The translations under genes were made by a program, and so were the position numbers. A DNA stretch of 64,000 nucleotides, from contig NZ_FOCX01000009.1 of the NCBI RefSeq assembly GCF_900110215.1, forward strand, positions 62,001 through 126,000, written 5' to 3'. The DNA is from Halorientalis persicus. Lineage in GTDB: Archaea; Halobacteriota; Halobacteria; Halobacteriales; Haloarculaceae. Positions 1 through 9,800 of this stretch are shown one piece after another. The notes under the pieces are model-generated. The model had not been told where the DNA came from and did not search any database. It saw nothing but the letters and a program-made list of their open reading frames with translations. The stretch's first letter is position 1. Every line of letters starts with the position of its first letter.

Positions 1-15
1 AGTGACGCAGATCAA

Positions 16-40
16 ATTGTGGATCTGCGAGGGGAGTGAG
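16..40 (+). promoter_or_regulatory. Shared 25-nt 5' motif, copy 1
   Basis: ATTGTGG-AT-CTGCGA-GGGGAGTGAG lies 10 nt before the ATG at 51. It matches copy 2 (13803) at 22 of 25 positions or better, although the downstream genes are unrelated. The fixed spacing between GTTGTGG and CTGCGA in all good copies is the reason for calling it a motif. Its function is inferred: a transcription-factor site or a 5'-leader RNA element. Confidence 0.6.
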
Positions 41-50
41 CGACAGAACC

Positions 51-668
51 ATGTTCTCACCAAACAATACTCGCCCCGGTCAGGTCATCAAGTCGGTCCT
101 CTCCAGTTCGCGAACGGACACGGGAGGGGGAGAGGACACAGCCAGTGGCGACGCGGCGAAGGTCAGGCCCCACCAGCATCTCGCGCCGGCCATAGACAAG
201 CACATCGAGACGCTGACCGGCAGCCGCCCCGTCCCTCCCCACGACCCTCTTGCCCAACTCGAACCGCTCTGCGTGCCGAACCTGCGCGACGATGATGCAA
301 TTGAACGGCTGATCGATGCATGGCTTGTCGAGATGACCGCTCGCGACGACGTCGTCATCCAGTACACCTCGCCAGAAGCGAACGCAAATCTGGTCCTCCA
401 GTATCTCGATATCACGCTGTTCAGCGACGAAGTGCCGCCAGGAACCCAGTACGTTCGCTTTTCGACACTCGCGTCTGGGCACGGTTCCTGGTCACGCCGG
501 CAACTCCACCGGGACGAGCTGGTCCAGGAACTCACCGATCGGCTCACCAGCAGGACGCCGATGGACACCACGCCAATCGGCTTCGATGGGACTGTGGACT
601 GGATCCGAATCGGCACTCGCGACGAACTCGGCTCGCCGATCAACGACGACCCCGATCCGAGTCGGTAG
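51..668 (+). CDS. Hypothetical protein of the accessory island
   Basis: This 205-residue acidic protein has no domain I recognise. A longer reading begins at GTG 36, but that codon lies inside the shared 5' motif, so the ATG at 51 (protein start MFSPNNTRPG) is preferred. The N-terminal 50 residues look disordered (Gly/Ser/Thr/Asp). The rest alternates predicted helices and strands, with a basic patch SWSRRQLHRDE near residue 145. There are no cysteines suggesting metal binding, no signal peptide and no membrane segment, so it should be cytoplasmic. It is the first gene here controlled by the motif shared with the PCNA-like, AAA+ and VWA genes, which suggests a role in the same process. Function unknown. 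Confidence 0.6.
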   Translation: MFSPNNTRPGQVIKSVLSSSRTDTGGGEDTASGDAAKVRPHQHLAPAIDKHIETLTGSRPVPPHDPLAQLEPLCVPNLRDDDAIERLIDAWLVEMTARDDVVIQYTSPEANANLVLQYLDITLFSDEVPPGTQYVRFSTLASGHGSWSRRQLHRDELVQELTDRLTSRTPMDTTPIGFDGTVDWIRIGTRDELGSPINDDPDPSR

Positions 669-678
669 CGACTGCCCG

Positions 679-688
679 ATATATTTAA
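679..688 (+). promoter_or_regulatory. TATA box for the winged-helix gene at 716
   Basis: ATATATTTAA is centred about 32 nt before the ATG at 716, the spacing expected for a leaderless haloarchaeal transcript. The perfect 8-nt palindrome AACCGGTT between the TATA box and the start codon could be an operator, possibly for autoregulation by the encoded winged-helix protein. That is inference. Confidence 0.5.
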
Positions 689-715
689 CAGTTTCAACCG
701 GTTACTCGGGGTTAC

Positions 716-1048
716 ATGCCCGTCCATCTCGAATCACACGACCCGGACGTAGACTTGACACCGGGAACGACAAAATCCGACATCGTCGGCTTCCTCTATC
801 GCAATGACGAGTATGGATACAGTCCCCAGGAAATCCGCGATGAACTCGATATCCCACACAGCACAGCGAAAGTGACGCTCAAGCGTCTCTTCGACACCGA
901 CTATATTGACAAAACGCCAGACGGGTACTACCATGCACGCTCGGAGCGTGAGGATCTCTACCGATATACCGCCGCTCTTGACGGTCTTGACCGGATGTTC
1001 ACTGACCATGAAGAAGGTGCAAGCACTGACGACAGCGAACAAACCTGA
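716..1048 (+). CDS. Small winged-helix (MarR-like) regulator
   Basis: This is a 110-residue protein. Residues about 22-72 form a winged helix: SDIVGFLYRNDEYGYSPQEI, then a recognition helix with HSTAKVTLKRL and a wing ending in DGYYHA. It matches the haloarchaeal MarR-like regulators often found beside toxins or mobile elements. The C-terminus is an acidic tail. It has its own TATA box, appears leaderless, and stands apart from the following gene by 76 nt. The likely role is a DNA-binding repressor of itself or of neighbouring island genes. No toxin partner is visible next to it. The fold assignment is firm; the target is unknown. Confidence 0.7.
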   Translation: MPVHLESHDPDVDLTPGTTKSDIVGFLYRNDEYGYSPQEIRDELDIPHSTAKVTLKRLFDTDYIDKTPDGYYHARSEREDLYRYTAALDGLDRMFTDHEEGASTDDSEQT

Positions 1049-1124
1049 ATCGTATTTTCCGCTGGTAGAACGTCTGTAACGCGGGGTTTCTTTTAATACG
1101 CTAGTGTCTCAACTCCGATACTAG

Positions 1125-1985
1125 ATGGCTCCTCCCCTGACTGGTCCCGTAGCGCGCGTCGAACCGCAGTGGTCCCATCACGAGTTCGTCGATGCAGTTC
1201 AGCCGACAGCAGTAATGTGTACGCTCAACGACGCCGAAACACTCGTCAAGCGGGGGGAGACAGCAGACACGTACTTCGGTTCCAAGCCGATCGTCATTAC
1301 AACGACGACCATGGCTGATCGGAAACTCACGCTCACGTCGTGGCAGTCCGAATTCGAGACGGTCGAAGCCTTCCAACCCGATTACCACATTCCCACGGAC
1401 GTTTCTGACTACGAGGACCTGCCAGCCGAGGAACGGGCCGAACGAATCCTCGAGTGCATGGACGGCACTCTCTGGATGGCGAACCGGATCACCGACGCCG
1501 GGCTGGACATCGACATTATCCCGTTGGTCAAAGGAAAAACAGCCCCAGAACGGCGGATTTGCTACAAAGCATTTGACCGCCTCGATGCCTCAATGGCTGC
1601 CTTCTACGCGGTTCGGTATTTCACGTCCGGCAACGGGAACCAGATTGCCGATCTCTACGAACACACCGAGGAAATCGCAGACGAGTATCCGATCAATCTC
1701 TTCTTGATCGGCTGTCTCAAGCCAAAGTACCTCTCGGACTGTGCCGATACCGTCACAGCGGCCGCCGGACAGAACCAGTGGCGAAACGTCGTCAAACCCC
1801 GCAAACAAGACGCCGAAACGATGCAAGCAACCTACAATGACTTGGCCAGCTCTGTTCGCGATGGACTCGATGTTAGCCGGCTTCGGCCAGAGAACGATCC
1901 GTTCTCCGACGCCGAAGTGACGCCCGACAGCGATGCACCAGTTGCAGCTGACCGCGATCCCGCCGCAACGGAGGTTGGTGACTAA
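1125..1985 (+). CDS. Hypothetical protein, possibly a TIM-barrel TGT/DpdA-like enzyme
   Basis: This 286-residue protein has its own TATA-like TTTTAATACG 25-34 nt upstream. Its order of elements recalls a TIM barrel of the tRNA-guanine transglycosylase class: PTDVSDYEDLP near residue 90, IIPLVKGKT near 127, AFYAVRYFTSGNG near 155, and LFLIGCLKPKYLSD near 185 followed by a glycine/aspartate-poor AAAGQNQW. DpdA, the DNA-modifying TGT paralogue of viruses and islands, has this layout. The usual TGT nucleophile motif is not obvious, and no preQ0-synthesis gene is nearby, so this is a guess rather than an identification. The last 30 residues are a disordered acidic tail. The stop overlaps the next start (TAATG), indicating co-translation with the zinc-ribbon gene. 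Confidence 0.55.
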   Translation: MAPPLTGPVARVEPQWSHHEFVDAVQPTAVMCTLNDAETLVKRGETADTYFGSKPIVITTTTMADRKLTLTSWQSEFETVEAFQPDYHIPTDVSDYEDLPAEERAERILECMDGTLWMANRITDAGLDIDIIPLVKGKTAPERRICYKAFDRLDASMAAFYAVRYFTSGNGNQIADLYEHTEEIADEYPINLFLIGCLKPKYLSDCADTVTAAAGQNQWRNVVKPRKQDAETMQATYNDLASSVRDGLDVSRLRPENDPFSDAEVTPDSDAPVAADRDPAATEVGD

Positions 1986-2395
1986 TGGGAACCCCTCTAT
2001 CGAAGTGTCCCTACTGCGGGTTCGAGCCCGGCTCGCCATCTGCCCAACGAGGACAGACCCAGAGCGGCAGTGGCTACAATCCATCCCAAACAGCAGCTAC
2101 CGAACGCACCGACCCGGCATCAGATCGGACTCGTCGGGATCAACAACGTCGCGAACAGCAGATGCGAGAGGAGTCCAGTGGCTCGCGCTGGATCGCCAAA
2201 CCAACGAGTACGCCCGCTGGAAACAGTGATATCAAGCAGTACAAGTGTCCCGAGTGTGGGAATCTCGTCCGGCCAGAACAGATGGACACGATCGACGACG
2301 AGAGCGATGGAAGCCCCGATGTCGACGTCGAGATTCCCGACGCTCTCCGGTTTGACGACCGACTGGACGACGAAACGGAGACGGAAACGGAGTAG
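1985..2395 (+). CDS. Double zinc-ribbon protein
   Basis: This 136-residue protein has two CxxC knuckles far apart. The N-terminal one is CPYCGF (residues 8-11) and the second is CPECGN (near 86), separated by a Ser/Gln/Arg-rich disordered segment containing RRDQQRREQQ. The layout suggests two independent half-ribbons or one split treble-clef ligand set that binds nucleic acid or a protein partner. The C-terminus is very acidic (DDETETETE). It overlaps the preceding gene by one base and lies 8 nt before the next, so genes 1125-4194 form an operon. No enzymatic motif is present. Confidence 0.65.
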   Translation: MGTPLSKCPYCGFEPGSPSAQRGQTQSGSGYNPSQTAATERTDPASDRTRRDQQRREQQMREESSGSRWIAKPTSTPAGNSDIKQYKCPECGNLVRPEQMDTIDDESDGSPDVDVEIPDALRFDDRLDDETETETE

Positions 2396-2403
2396 TACTC
2401 GCC

Positions 2404-4194
2404 ATGGCACACAAATCCCGATCTCGGTCCTCTACAAGTACTGTCGACGGGAGCCGTAGCGATGCACCAGATCGGGACGGAGACGCGCCAGACGAAGACG
2501 ACGAGCAAGCCCAACTTGATCGGGCGGAGTTCCGTGCTGACGCACAAGCCGACATTGCTGAAGCAGCGGCAGAAGACGACACAGACGCCGCCGAGCGGAG
2601 TGGCCACAGTCCAGAAGACGTAGACTCCCCCTACGCTGAAGGCTGGGACAAACACCAAGCTGCCAGGTCACGGGAGAACGGGGGCGAGATTGAGATATCG
2701 AACACGGGGCACGCCCCCGCTCCCGACCGTGATGCTGGGACTGCCAAGACCGCCCGTCGCGACTACCGAGAGAATATGCTCTCGGACGAGCCGCTCGAAC
2801 CCCAAGACCCTAACGTCGAACTCGTCATTTCTCGCGAACAGGAGCAAGACCGGGGCGGCGGTAGCCCCGCCGATCGCATGGCGGCACAGGACCCCTCGTT
2901 TGGGGAATCCGGCTACGGTCTCGGAATTGACGATGCCGAACAGGTGTTCGCTGCTCCCGACGTCGAAGAGATGCTCAAACCGGAGACTGAGAGTCTCGCT
3001 GGGGCTCTCCCGAGCGACATCGATAAGCCCTCCTGGACGCGCGCCAAGCAGGAAGAAGCACTTGGCAAGCAGAAACTCGAACTCAAACGCCGGGCAACAG
3101 CTGCCACCGTGGCCGACGCCGACCACGACCGAGCGGTCGCCGCTCGCGATGAAATCGTCGACGATACTCGCACCAACCGCGCCGAGCGCGAAGAACGGCT
3201 GGTTGAGCCCGAGCCAGACTGGGATACCGACGACTGGATCGAGCCAGTCGCAGATGTGGTCGATCCCGAACCGGACCCAGTGTCGGCACAGATCGACCCC
3301 GCCGAACTGCAGTCCACCGCTGAATTGCTCACCGAGCAGTTCCCCTCGTTGGAGGAAGACCAAGCTGGCCAGATCCTCTACGAGATGGCCCAGTCCGGAA
3401 TCGATCCCCAGCGCGGGGCCATGATCCTCTCAGAACGGCGCGGATCGCTCCGGATTCCCGACACCGTCGTCCCACTGGAAGGGCTCTCTTCGCAGGACAA
3501 GTGGGGCAAAAGCCCCTCCGACGGGTCGCCAAAGGTACGTGGCGAGGTCGTCGGCGCGTTCGAGCCAAATGATCCCGACACCCAACATCAGGTACTCGTC
3601 ATTCAGGACCAGTGGGGCGGCCGGTCCAAAGTGACGCTGTTCAACGGCTCGAAAGAGAGTGATGCCGGAGCGCCCTCATTCTCAGGCGGCCGTGCCACCG
3701 GCTTCGATATCGGTCGCGAAGAGGACGCTTCTGGTCTGGTTGAGGGTGAGCGGTACAAGAAAGGCGACGTGATCGAACTGGAAAACTTCGTAACGTCCGA
3801 GCTTGGCGCCACGACAACTAGTGAGTCAGGCGGTCCCGCCGAACGAACACACACGACAGGTCGTGTCGCCGTCGTTGCGACCTCCAATACAACCGTCCGT
3901 CGGGTTGAGGCTGGGGACGCTGATACGCCCACTGCCCCGACCGGCTTTGGCGGCAACTCCGTCCGCTCGTTCAAATCATCAGGGAGTAACTGGAGTAAAC
4001 CGCAAACCCAAGAGTCCGGTAGTTGGGCCATGGCCAGTAATCCCGACTACAGCGACACCTCCCGGGCGCTTCGGCGGCGGGAACGAAAAAGCAAGAAAGA
4101 AGGTCGGATCAGTGGCCGGACGCTCCTCGCGGACGAAGCAGAGGAAAGTGGTACCGATACAGATGTTGACGACCCCCACCACAATATGGCCTGA
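2404..4194 (+). CDS. Large acidic protein with probable OB-fold domain
   Basis: This 596-residue protein begins with about 280 residues of low-complexity, highly charged sequence. Around residues 300-345 is a UBA-like helical segment (LTEQFPSLEEDQAGQILYEM). Residues about 380-500 look like a nucleic-acid-binding OB fold: VRGEVVGAFEP, QVLVIQDQWGG, SKVTLFNG, YKKGDVIELENF and GRVAVVATSNT are successive strands, as in RPA-type single-strand binding proteins. The C-terminus is basic (RRRERKSKKEGR). The role is inferred to be DNA or RNA binding within the island's replication or repair set. It is the last gene of the 1125-4194 operon. No catalytic motif is seen. Confidence 0.55.
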   Translation: MAHKSRSRSSTSTVDGSRSDAPDRDGDAPDEDDEQAQLDRAEFRADAQADIAEAAAEDDTDAAERSGHSPEDVDSPYAEGWDKHQAARSRENGGEIEISNTGHAPAPDRDAGTAKTARRDYRENMLSDEPLEPQDPNVELVISREQEQDRGGGSPADRMAAQDPSFGESGYGLGIDDAEQVFAAPDVEEMLKPETESLAGALPSDIDKPSWTRAKQEEALGKQKLELKRRATAATVADADHDRAVAARDEIVDDTRTNRAEREERLVEPEPDWDTDDWIEPVADVVDPEPDPVSAQIDPAELQSTAELLTEQFPSLEEDQAGQILYEMAQSGIDPQRGAMILSERRGSLRIPDTVVPLEGLSSQDKWGKSPSDGSPKVRGEVVGAFEPNDPDTQHQVLVIQDQWGGRSKVTLFNGSKESDAGAPSFSGGRATGFDIGREEDASGLVEGERYKKGDVIELENFVTSELGATTTSESGGPAERTHTTGRVAVVATSNTTVRRVEAGDADTPTAPTGFGGNSVRSFKSSGSNWSKPQTQESGSWAMASNPDYSDTSRALRRRERKSKKEGRISGRTLLADEAEESGTDTDVDDPHHNMA

Positions 4195-4420
4195 TCGAAC
4201 TTCATACAAACTGCTGAGGACTAACTGTCGCTTCAAGCCTGAACGTGTGGGTTCTCACCGCCGATGTTCAGTTATCAAATTCATTGGACTTCTCTGATAC
4301 TGTGCAAGATACAGGGCTCGTATTGTGAATCTGACTACGTGGTTGAGCCAAGCCGAATACGGATTTCCTCTCTAGAGCCTGCCATAGAAGCGTCATGTAC
4401 GAAGCAGCAGGGTGCGGAAA
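4195..4420. other. Intergenic stretch before the composite transposon
   Basis: About 225 nt without a convincing gene. It separates the end of the first island operon from the left ISH8-like copy. No hairpin terminator or conserved motif stands out. Confidence 0.4.
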
Positions 4421-4430
4421 GTGTGTCCAA
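4421..4430 (+). repeat. 10-bp target-site duplication, left copy
   Basis: GTGTGTCCAA directly abuts the outer end of the left ISH8-like copy. The identical 10-mer follows the outer end of the right copy at 12706-12715, in direct orientation. Neither IS copy has a matching repeat on its inner side. Confidence 0.8.
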
Positions 4431-5833
4431 CATTCATCTTTAGCTAAGCCTCACACCTCGGTTGCGTAGCAGTAGCGAGCGTCTCTTGTAAGATCGGTCG
4501 TTGTTTGTGGATCTTCTGTGCGTCTTCGATCAGTCGCTCCAACAGCGGCTGAGGCGAATAGCCGAGGTACTCACCGAGTTTGTGGAGGAGGAGCTGGGCG
4601 TGCGACCGGAAGGTCGCCGCCCAGCGTTCCGGCGGAAACACGATCTCATCGTCGGCCTGCTCGGTGACTAGATCCAACAGCTCACGGCTCACCAGTAGTG
4701 ACAGCAACGCCGCGTACAGCAAAATTTCCACGACAACAGGGTTGGTCGTGTCGAATTCATCTAATTCGTACTGCGTCTTCAGCTCCCAGAACAGTACCTC
4801 TACCTCCCACCGGCATCGATACAGCGTCGCTAAGTCCGACGGCAAGAACTCCTCTCTCGGGAGGTTCGTGATGTACAAGTGGTAGTCGTCGGCGTCCTCG
4901 TCGCGGACGCCGACGACGCGGAACCGCTTCGTGTCCTGCGACTGAGTTCCCTCGTACTGACCCCGCTTGAACTCCGCTTCGACCTCAACGTCAACGTACT
5001 GCCGCGAGAGGTCATCGACCACATCGTGAATCTGCTCGTCTTCCAAGGGAATGGCGCGCCCGCGCCATTCCCGTAACTCCTCCGTTATCACCGGATTCGC
5101 GCTCTTCTTCAGCCGACTCACGAAGTAGCCGTCGTTCTCGTCGATCAACGCAAACCGGCGGTACTTGAAGTACGCCAGATCGAACAGAATGAGTCGGTCG
5201 CACAGCCACGAACCCGTCTTGAACAACGTGCTATCGTGCGTTTTCTCGTCGGTAACGTCGATGCGTTCAATCGTCTGTTCGGTGGCATTATGGAGCAGGT
5301 GGAGCTTCGCTCCAGCCTGCTCCTCGTGGCGGGCCTGGAACTCGTCAGAGAGGAACTCGTGCAGCCGCAACACGGTTCCATCAGCGATCATCACGTCCCT
5401 GAATCGGTCGATTTCAGCGTCAACAGCGTCAGGGACAGCGACCTCGTCGAGGCCGCGCTCGACGAGGTCGCGGAGGTACTCTGCGAGCGTCGGCGTCAAC
5501 CGGTGATAGAAGCCGCCGGGCGAGATCGGCTCGTCAGCTGTGGAGTTGTAGCTGCGTCTGAAGCCAGCGAGTGTTCGGCTCTCGCCTGCGGCGAAGCCGA
5601 ACACGAGCGCCCACACGAGGACAGGGATCTGGAGCTTGCCTTTTCGCTCGACCACGCCGAGTTCCTCGGCGTGCTCTTCGAGAAACTCGGAGGGAAACAG
5701 TGTAGTGAGCTGACGCATAATCCGAGATGAGGAGGTGTCGTTGTACACACTCGTCGCCTCCTCATTCCTCTCGAAAAGTAGCCTCGATAAGCCGCCGCTG
5801 TCACGTGGTTCTTCTCTTAGCTAAAGACGGATG
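4431..5833 (-). mobile_element. ISH8-like IS4-family element, left copy
   Basis: The terminal inverted repeats are CATTCATCTTTAGCTAAG at the left and the reverse complement of CATCCGTCTTTAGCTAAG at the right, 16 of 18 matching. One transposase gene fills the element. It has the same length as the copy at 11303. Confidence 0.8.
4444..5748 (-). CDS. IS4-family (ISH8-like) transposase
   Basis: This DDE transposase of 434 residues cuts and joins the IS ends. It shows the IS4 Y-(2)-R-(3)-E-(6)-K signature exactly, in YRCRWEVEVLFWELK near residue 320. The first catalytic aspartate is likely in MIADGTVLRL near residue 120. Reading from the GTG at 5748 gives MYND; the internal ATG at 5718 (MRQLTTLFPSEF) is an alternative start. 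It is over 90% identical by eye to the copy at 11388 and looks intact. It transcribes outward, toward the left end of the composite transposon. Confidence 0.85.
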   Translation of the reverse strand: MYNDTSSSRIMRQLTTLFPSEFLEEHAEELGVVERKGKLQIPVLVWALVFGFAAGESRTLAGFRRSYNSTADEPISPGGFYHRLTPTLAEYLRDLVERGLDEVAVPDAVDAEIDRFRDVMIADGTVLRLHEFLSDEFQARHEEQAGAKLHLLHNATEQTIERIDVTDEKTHDSTLFKTGSWLCDRLILFDLAYFKYRRFALIDENDGYFVSRLKKSANPVITEELREWRGRAIPLEDEQIHDVVDDLSRQYVDVEVEAEFKRGQYEGTQSQDTKRFRVVGVRDEDADDYHLYITNLPREEFLPSDLATLYRCRWEVEVLFWELKTQYELDEFDTTNPVVVEILLYAALLSLLVSRELLDLVTEQADDEIVFPPERWAATFRSHAQLLLHKLGEYLGYSPQPLLERLIEDAQKIHKQRPILQETLATATQPRCEA

Positions 5834-6181
5834 CTAACCAGCTTTGTGAGGTACTGAACCTGCTTCTCCTGGACCCTGATGCTCCACGATGACTCTGAGG
5901 AACGGTTTGAGATACTCGAAATTGTCGCCTCTTTCGATGGTGTCTGCTTCCCGACCCCAGTTGATGAACCCAGCATCATCGAGAAACGGAAAATGCACGT
6001 GATGTAGAGAGATCATGTACTCTGTCTCGCCCTCATCGTCTACAGTATCCGGTATAAACTCCTCTCTGCTGCGGGGATTATCCTGTGCAATCAGTAGTAG
6101 AATACGGCGACGGGTTACGTCGCTGAGAGCGTTTAGAATTTGGTCCACCATGACTGGTCCCAGGGTGAGTTTCTCTCCCAT
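5834..6181 (-). CDS. DUF7344-like winged-helix protein
   Basis: This 115-residue haloarchaeal winged-helix protein has the helix ILNALSDVTRRRILLLIAQ, then a long insertion, then MISLHHVHFPFLDDAGFINW, where the LHHVH..L...G pattern is typical of DUF7344-like regulators. A longer start at 6220 is possible, but the minus-strand TATA box at 6221-6230 would lie over it, so the ATG at 6181 is preferred. The stop codon touches the inner end of the left IS copy, so the original C-terminus may have been trimmed by the insertion. The likely role is a small transcription regulator that works with the sensor cargo. Confidence 0.65.
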   Translation of the reverse strand: MGEKLTLGPVMVDQILNALSDVTRRRILLLIAQDNPRSREEFIPDTVDDEGETEYMISLHHVHFPFLDDAGFINWGREADTIERGDNFEYLKPFLRVIVEHQGPGEAGSVPHKAG

Positions 6182-6514
6182 AGGTGGAGAAGCAGAGGGA
6201 TACGGATAAGCCGTATTCAAGATATTTTATCACCCTGGGACCCTGCTCTAAATTGATTTAATGCATTTACATACCCGATGGGAAGTTGAAATGCGCCTGC
6301 AATAACCAATGTAATCTTGAATAATGGAAATCTGTAAATGTTCCTTGATATATGGCCAGTGGATCGATGGCTACCCTCGCGTCCGGTTCTTGGCACAGAG
6401 TCGGTCAGTAAAGGCTGCGGCCATAACGACGGGAGCCAAGATGCAATGGTTTCGCAGTTATCGGTTCAACGTTTACCAAATAAGAGTTTTATCGGCCAGA
6501 ACATTTGGCCGTAT

Positions 6515-6814
6515 ATGGCTGATTCAGACAATGTCAGTGAGGAACAGGCAGATGTATACCATCGGAGCATCTTCGATAAGGCAGAGCAAAGTCCGGTACA
6601 GGAACTTGTGACCATTGTTGCGGAACTGAAAGGCGTCGAGCAGGACGAACTGGATCCGCTGTATTCGTGGGTTGATGGCTTAATAGATAGCCTGTATTCG
6701 TCACCACCGCCTGCCGAGGCACAGGGGATGGTTGAGTTCACATATGAGGGATATAGGATTACACTGTATCAGGACGGTCGGGCCATTTTCATGGGCCGAG
6801 GCTCCGCCGAATAG
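6515..6814 (+). CDS. HalOD1 output-domain protein
   Basis: This 99-residue protein consists mainly of a HalOD1 domain, a haloarchaeal signalling output module. Characteristic segments are SPVQELVTIVAELKGVEQDE, then DPLYSWVDGLIDSLY, and VEFTYEGYRITLYQDGRAIF at the end. The ATG at 6515 is chosen because the upstream reading has no coding character. Domains of this kind usually follow response-regulator or PAS modules. Here it stands alone, between the winged-helix gene and the sensor, so it may receive a signal from the 1271-aa protein encoded convergently. Confidence 0.75.
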   Translation: MADSDNVSEEQADVYHRSIFDKAEQSPVQELVTIVAELKGVEQDELDPLYSWVDGLIDSLYSSPPPAEAQGMVEFTYEGYRITLYQDGRAIFMGRGSAE

Positions 6815-6866
6815 CTGATCACTCTGTTCTGAGTATCCGTTGCAAAGCTCACGGTCAGTACGTACG

Positions 6867-9800
6867 CTAAGACGGTGTCTCGGCCGCTAGCAACGAGCCA
6901 AAGGCTTTCGCCTCGGCCTTTCTCAGGTGTTGATGGAACGTCGGTGGTGCTACCCCCAGCGAGTCGGCGAGTTCCTCACCAGAAACGTCCCGCGGCCAGC
7001 CGAAGAACCCCGCATGATAGGCGGCCTCAAGCGCGGCCCGCTGTTTCTCAGTCAGGTCAGCCAACAGTTTGCGCTGTATCCGTTGTGGGTCGGCGGCGGC
7101 GCGCGTAATCTGGCGTCGCCGGCGCATCTCAGCGGTCTGATACGCCGTTTCGACGACGTCGATGACACGGTGTACGTCGACGGTCGGTGCCAGGTGAATC
7201 CGGAGTTTGAAGTCGCCATCCGCGACGATGGCCTCTTCGACGTAGCCACCAAGAGAGGCAACCGTCGATAACACCGGTGGATCGCTCATCTGGAGTTCGA
7301 AGCGCAACGGATCACCATCATCGCGAAACTCGACCGACTCCCAGTAGTCGAGTACGTCGACGACATCGCGGACGGTCTCGACGGCACCTGGTGTCGCCGT
7401 CCCGTAGACGAGGAACTCGTCGCCGCCCAGAGGGACCGCGTGGTCGAGCGTGATTCGTTCGTTGGCCGGCATCGACACGTCCAGTTCGTCGAGAATTCCA
7501 TCCATGTGGAAGTCGAGTTCGACGAGTTCGTCGCTCATCAGCGCCTGCTTGCGCTCGGCGGAAGCGATGGCGTGGCCGACGATCTCGCCGAGCTGGCCGA
7601 TCACTTCCTTTTCGTGGCCTTCGAATGCAGTTGGTCGGTCTGCGTAGAGGCCGAGCAGCCCGTAGAGCGTGCCATTGTGGAGAATTGGAATAGCGGCCAT
7701 TGACCGGTAGCCATACGTTTTCGCCTGCTCCCGCCAGGGCTCGAAGTCGGGGTCGGTCAACGCGTTCTGGATCGTCTGTATCTCCCGTGTCCGAATTGCC
7801 TTGCCACCTGGCCCCTGTCCCGACGGCTCGTCCGGGTCCATCGAGGTGGGGACCTCCTCGAGGTAGCCCTCTACGCCAGCTTCGACGTGGGAATCGAGCG
7901 CCATCGTCTGGGGATCCACGTCGGCAATCCAGGCGAACTGGTAGGACTCTGACTCGGCCAGGCGCTCGCAGACAGTCGCCTCGATCTCCTCGCGTGTGGA
8001 CTGCTCAATGACAGCTTCCGTGATATCGCGTACGACTGCGTTCAAACTGTCGTGGGCGGCGAGTTCCTCATTGTTGCGGACGAGCCGGCGTTCGTGCTGG
8101 CGGCGTTCGATGGCCGTCGCGAGGATGGTCGCGACAGCCTGGACGAAGTCGACGTCTTGGTCAGAGAACTCCTTCGCCGTGGTGTCGTGAGTCCCGAGTA
8201 TGCCCCACGGGTCGTCGGACGGGCCGATGACGACACTGATGCCGCTTTTGACGTCGTGGTCCGTCAGCAGATCGGGCCCGGAAAACCGGGTCTCCGTCGT
8301 CAGGTCCTCGACGATCACCGGGTCGCGACTCTCTAGCGTATAGGCCGCCTGGGAATCGGCCTCGACGGCGGACACCGTCGCCGACCCGACGATGCCGTCG
8401 TCCCAGCCGACGCCCTGCCGGAGGAGGAGTTCGTCGGTGTCGCCGTCGAGGTCGAGCACTTTGCAGTACTCGTGGTCGAGCGCCTCGGCGATCATCTCTG
8501 CTGCCTCTGAAAACAACCCGTCGAGGTTCTCAATGTCGAGGGCGTCTTGCCCGAGGGTGGCAACCATTCTTTGCTGGCGGATGCGGCGTTTGAGTTCACG
8601 CTTGCGTTCCTTGCGCCCGCTGACGTCACGGACCACCCCACAACGACCGACGCGTCCGTCCTCATACTCGAATGGACCGAATCGGGATTCCACGGGCACG
8701 GTGTCACCGTCCGCAGTCTCGACCTCAAATTCAAGGACGCCCACTTCTCGATCGCCGGTGAGGACCTCCGATTCCAGTTCGTTTGCGGTCTCGTTCACCG
8801 CCTCGCTGTTTATGAGCGTCGGGTGTTCTCCGAGAATCTCCTCGCGGTCGTAACCGACGAGGTCACAGAACGCCTCGTTTACGAGCACAAAGTGATCGTT
8901 CTCATCGAGCGCGTATACGCCGTCCCAGACAGTCTCGACGAGTTGCTCGTACTGTTCGAGTCTCCGCTCGCGTTCCCTTCGCCGTGTAACGTCCCGCACA
9001 ACGCCGATGCGCTCGTGACCGCTGTCGGTCGCCATCACCGTGAAGGTCGCCTCACCGATCCACGGTTCCCCGTCCGGCCGCTGCAGTTCGGTTTCGAGCG
9101 TCGCCGAGTCTCTCTCCCCGTCGATCAGCTCCGCCTCAAGGCGTCTCGCCTGCTCCAGCGTCGACTCGTCGTCGATCACCGCTGAGACGTGGGCACCCTG
9201 GAGGGCATCTTTCGACCGGGCGACCATCGACGCATACTGGTCGTTGACGAGACTGAAGTAGCCGTCGTCGTCAACGATATACACTCCCTCGCTCATTGTC
9301 TCCACGACGCTGCGATAGCGTTCGAGTTCCTGCCGACGGTGCTTGCGCTCGGTGACGTCCCGGAAGTACACCGACAGGCCTGTCTCGGAGGGGTAGACGT
9401 GAGTCTCGAACCATGTCTCCATTGGTTCAGAATACTCCTCGAACGTCACCGACTCATCCGTTTCCAGGGCCGCCTCAAAGGCAGCCTCGGCCTTCAGACT
9501 GGGTTCGAGTGCGTCCCAGACGTGCTCGCCAATGAACTCGCTGGCGGCACGGTCGAACGCGTCTACCGCTTGGTCGTTGAGATGGACGAAACAGAGGTTC
9601 TTGTCCAGCGCAAAGAAGCCGTCGTCGATTCGCTCGAAAATCTCTCCCAGTTCGCTTTCCAGTTCGTCACGCTGGCGTCCGAGCTGTCGGGCTTGCGCCT
9701 TGAGTTGGGTGATATCCTCGCCTGCCACGACAACACGCTCGACCTCATCGTCCTCACCCTTCAGCGGGGCGGCATTCACCGTCAGCCAGCGGCGCCCCCC

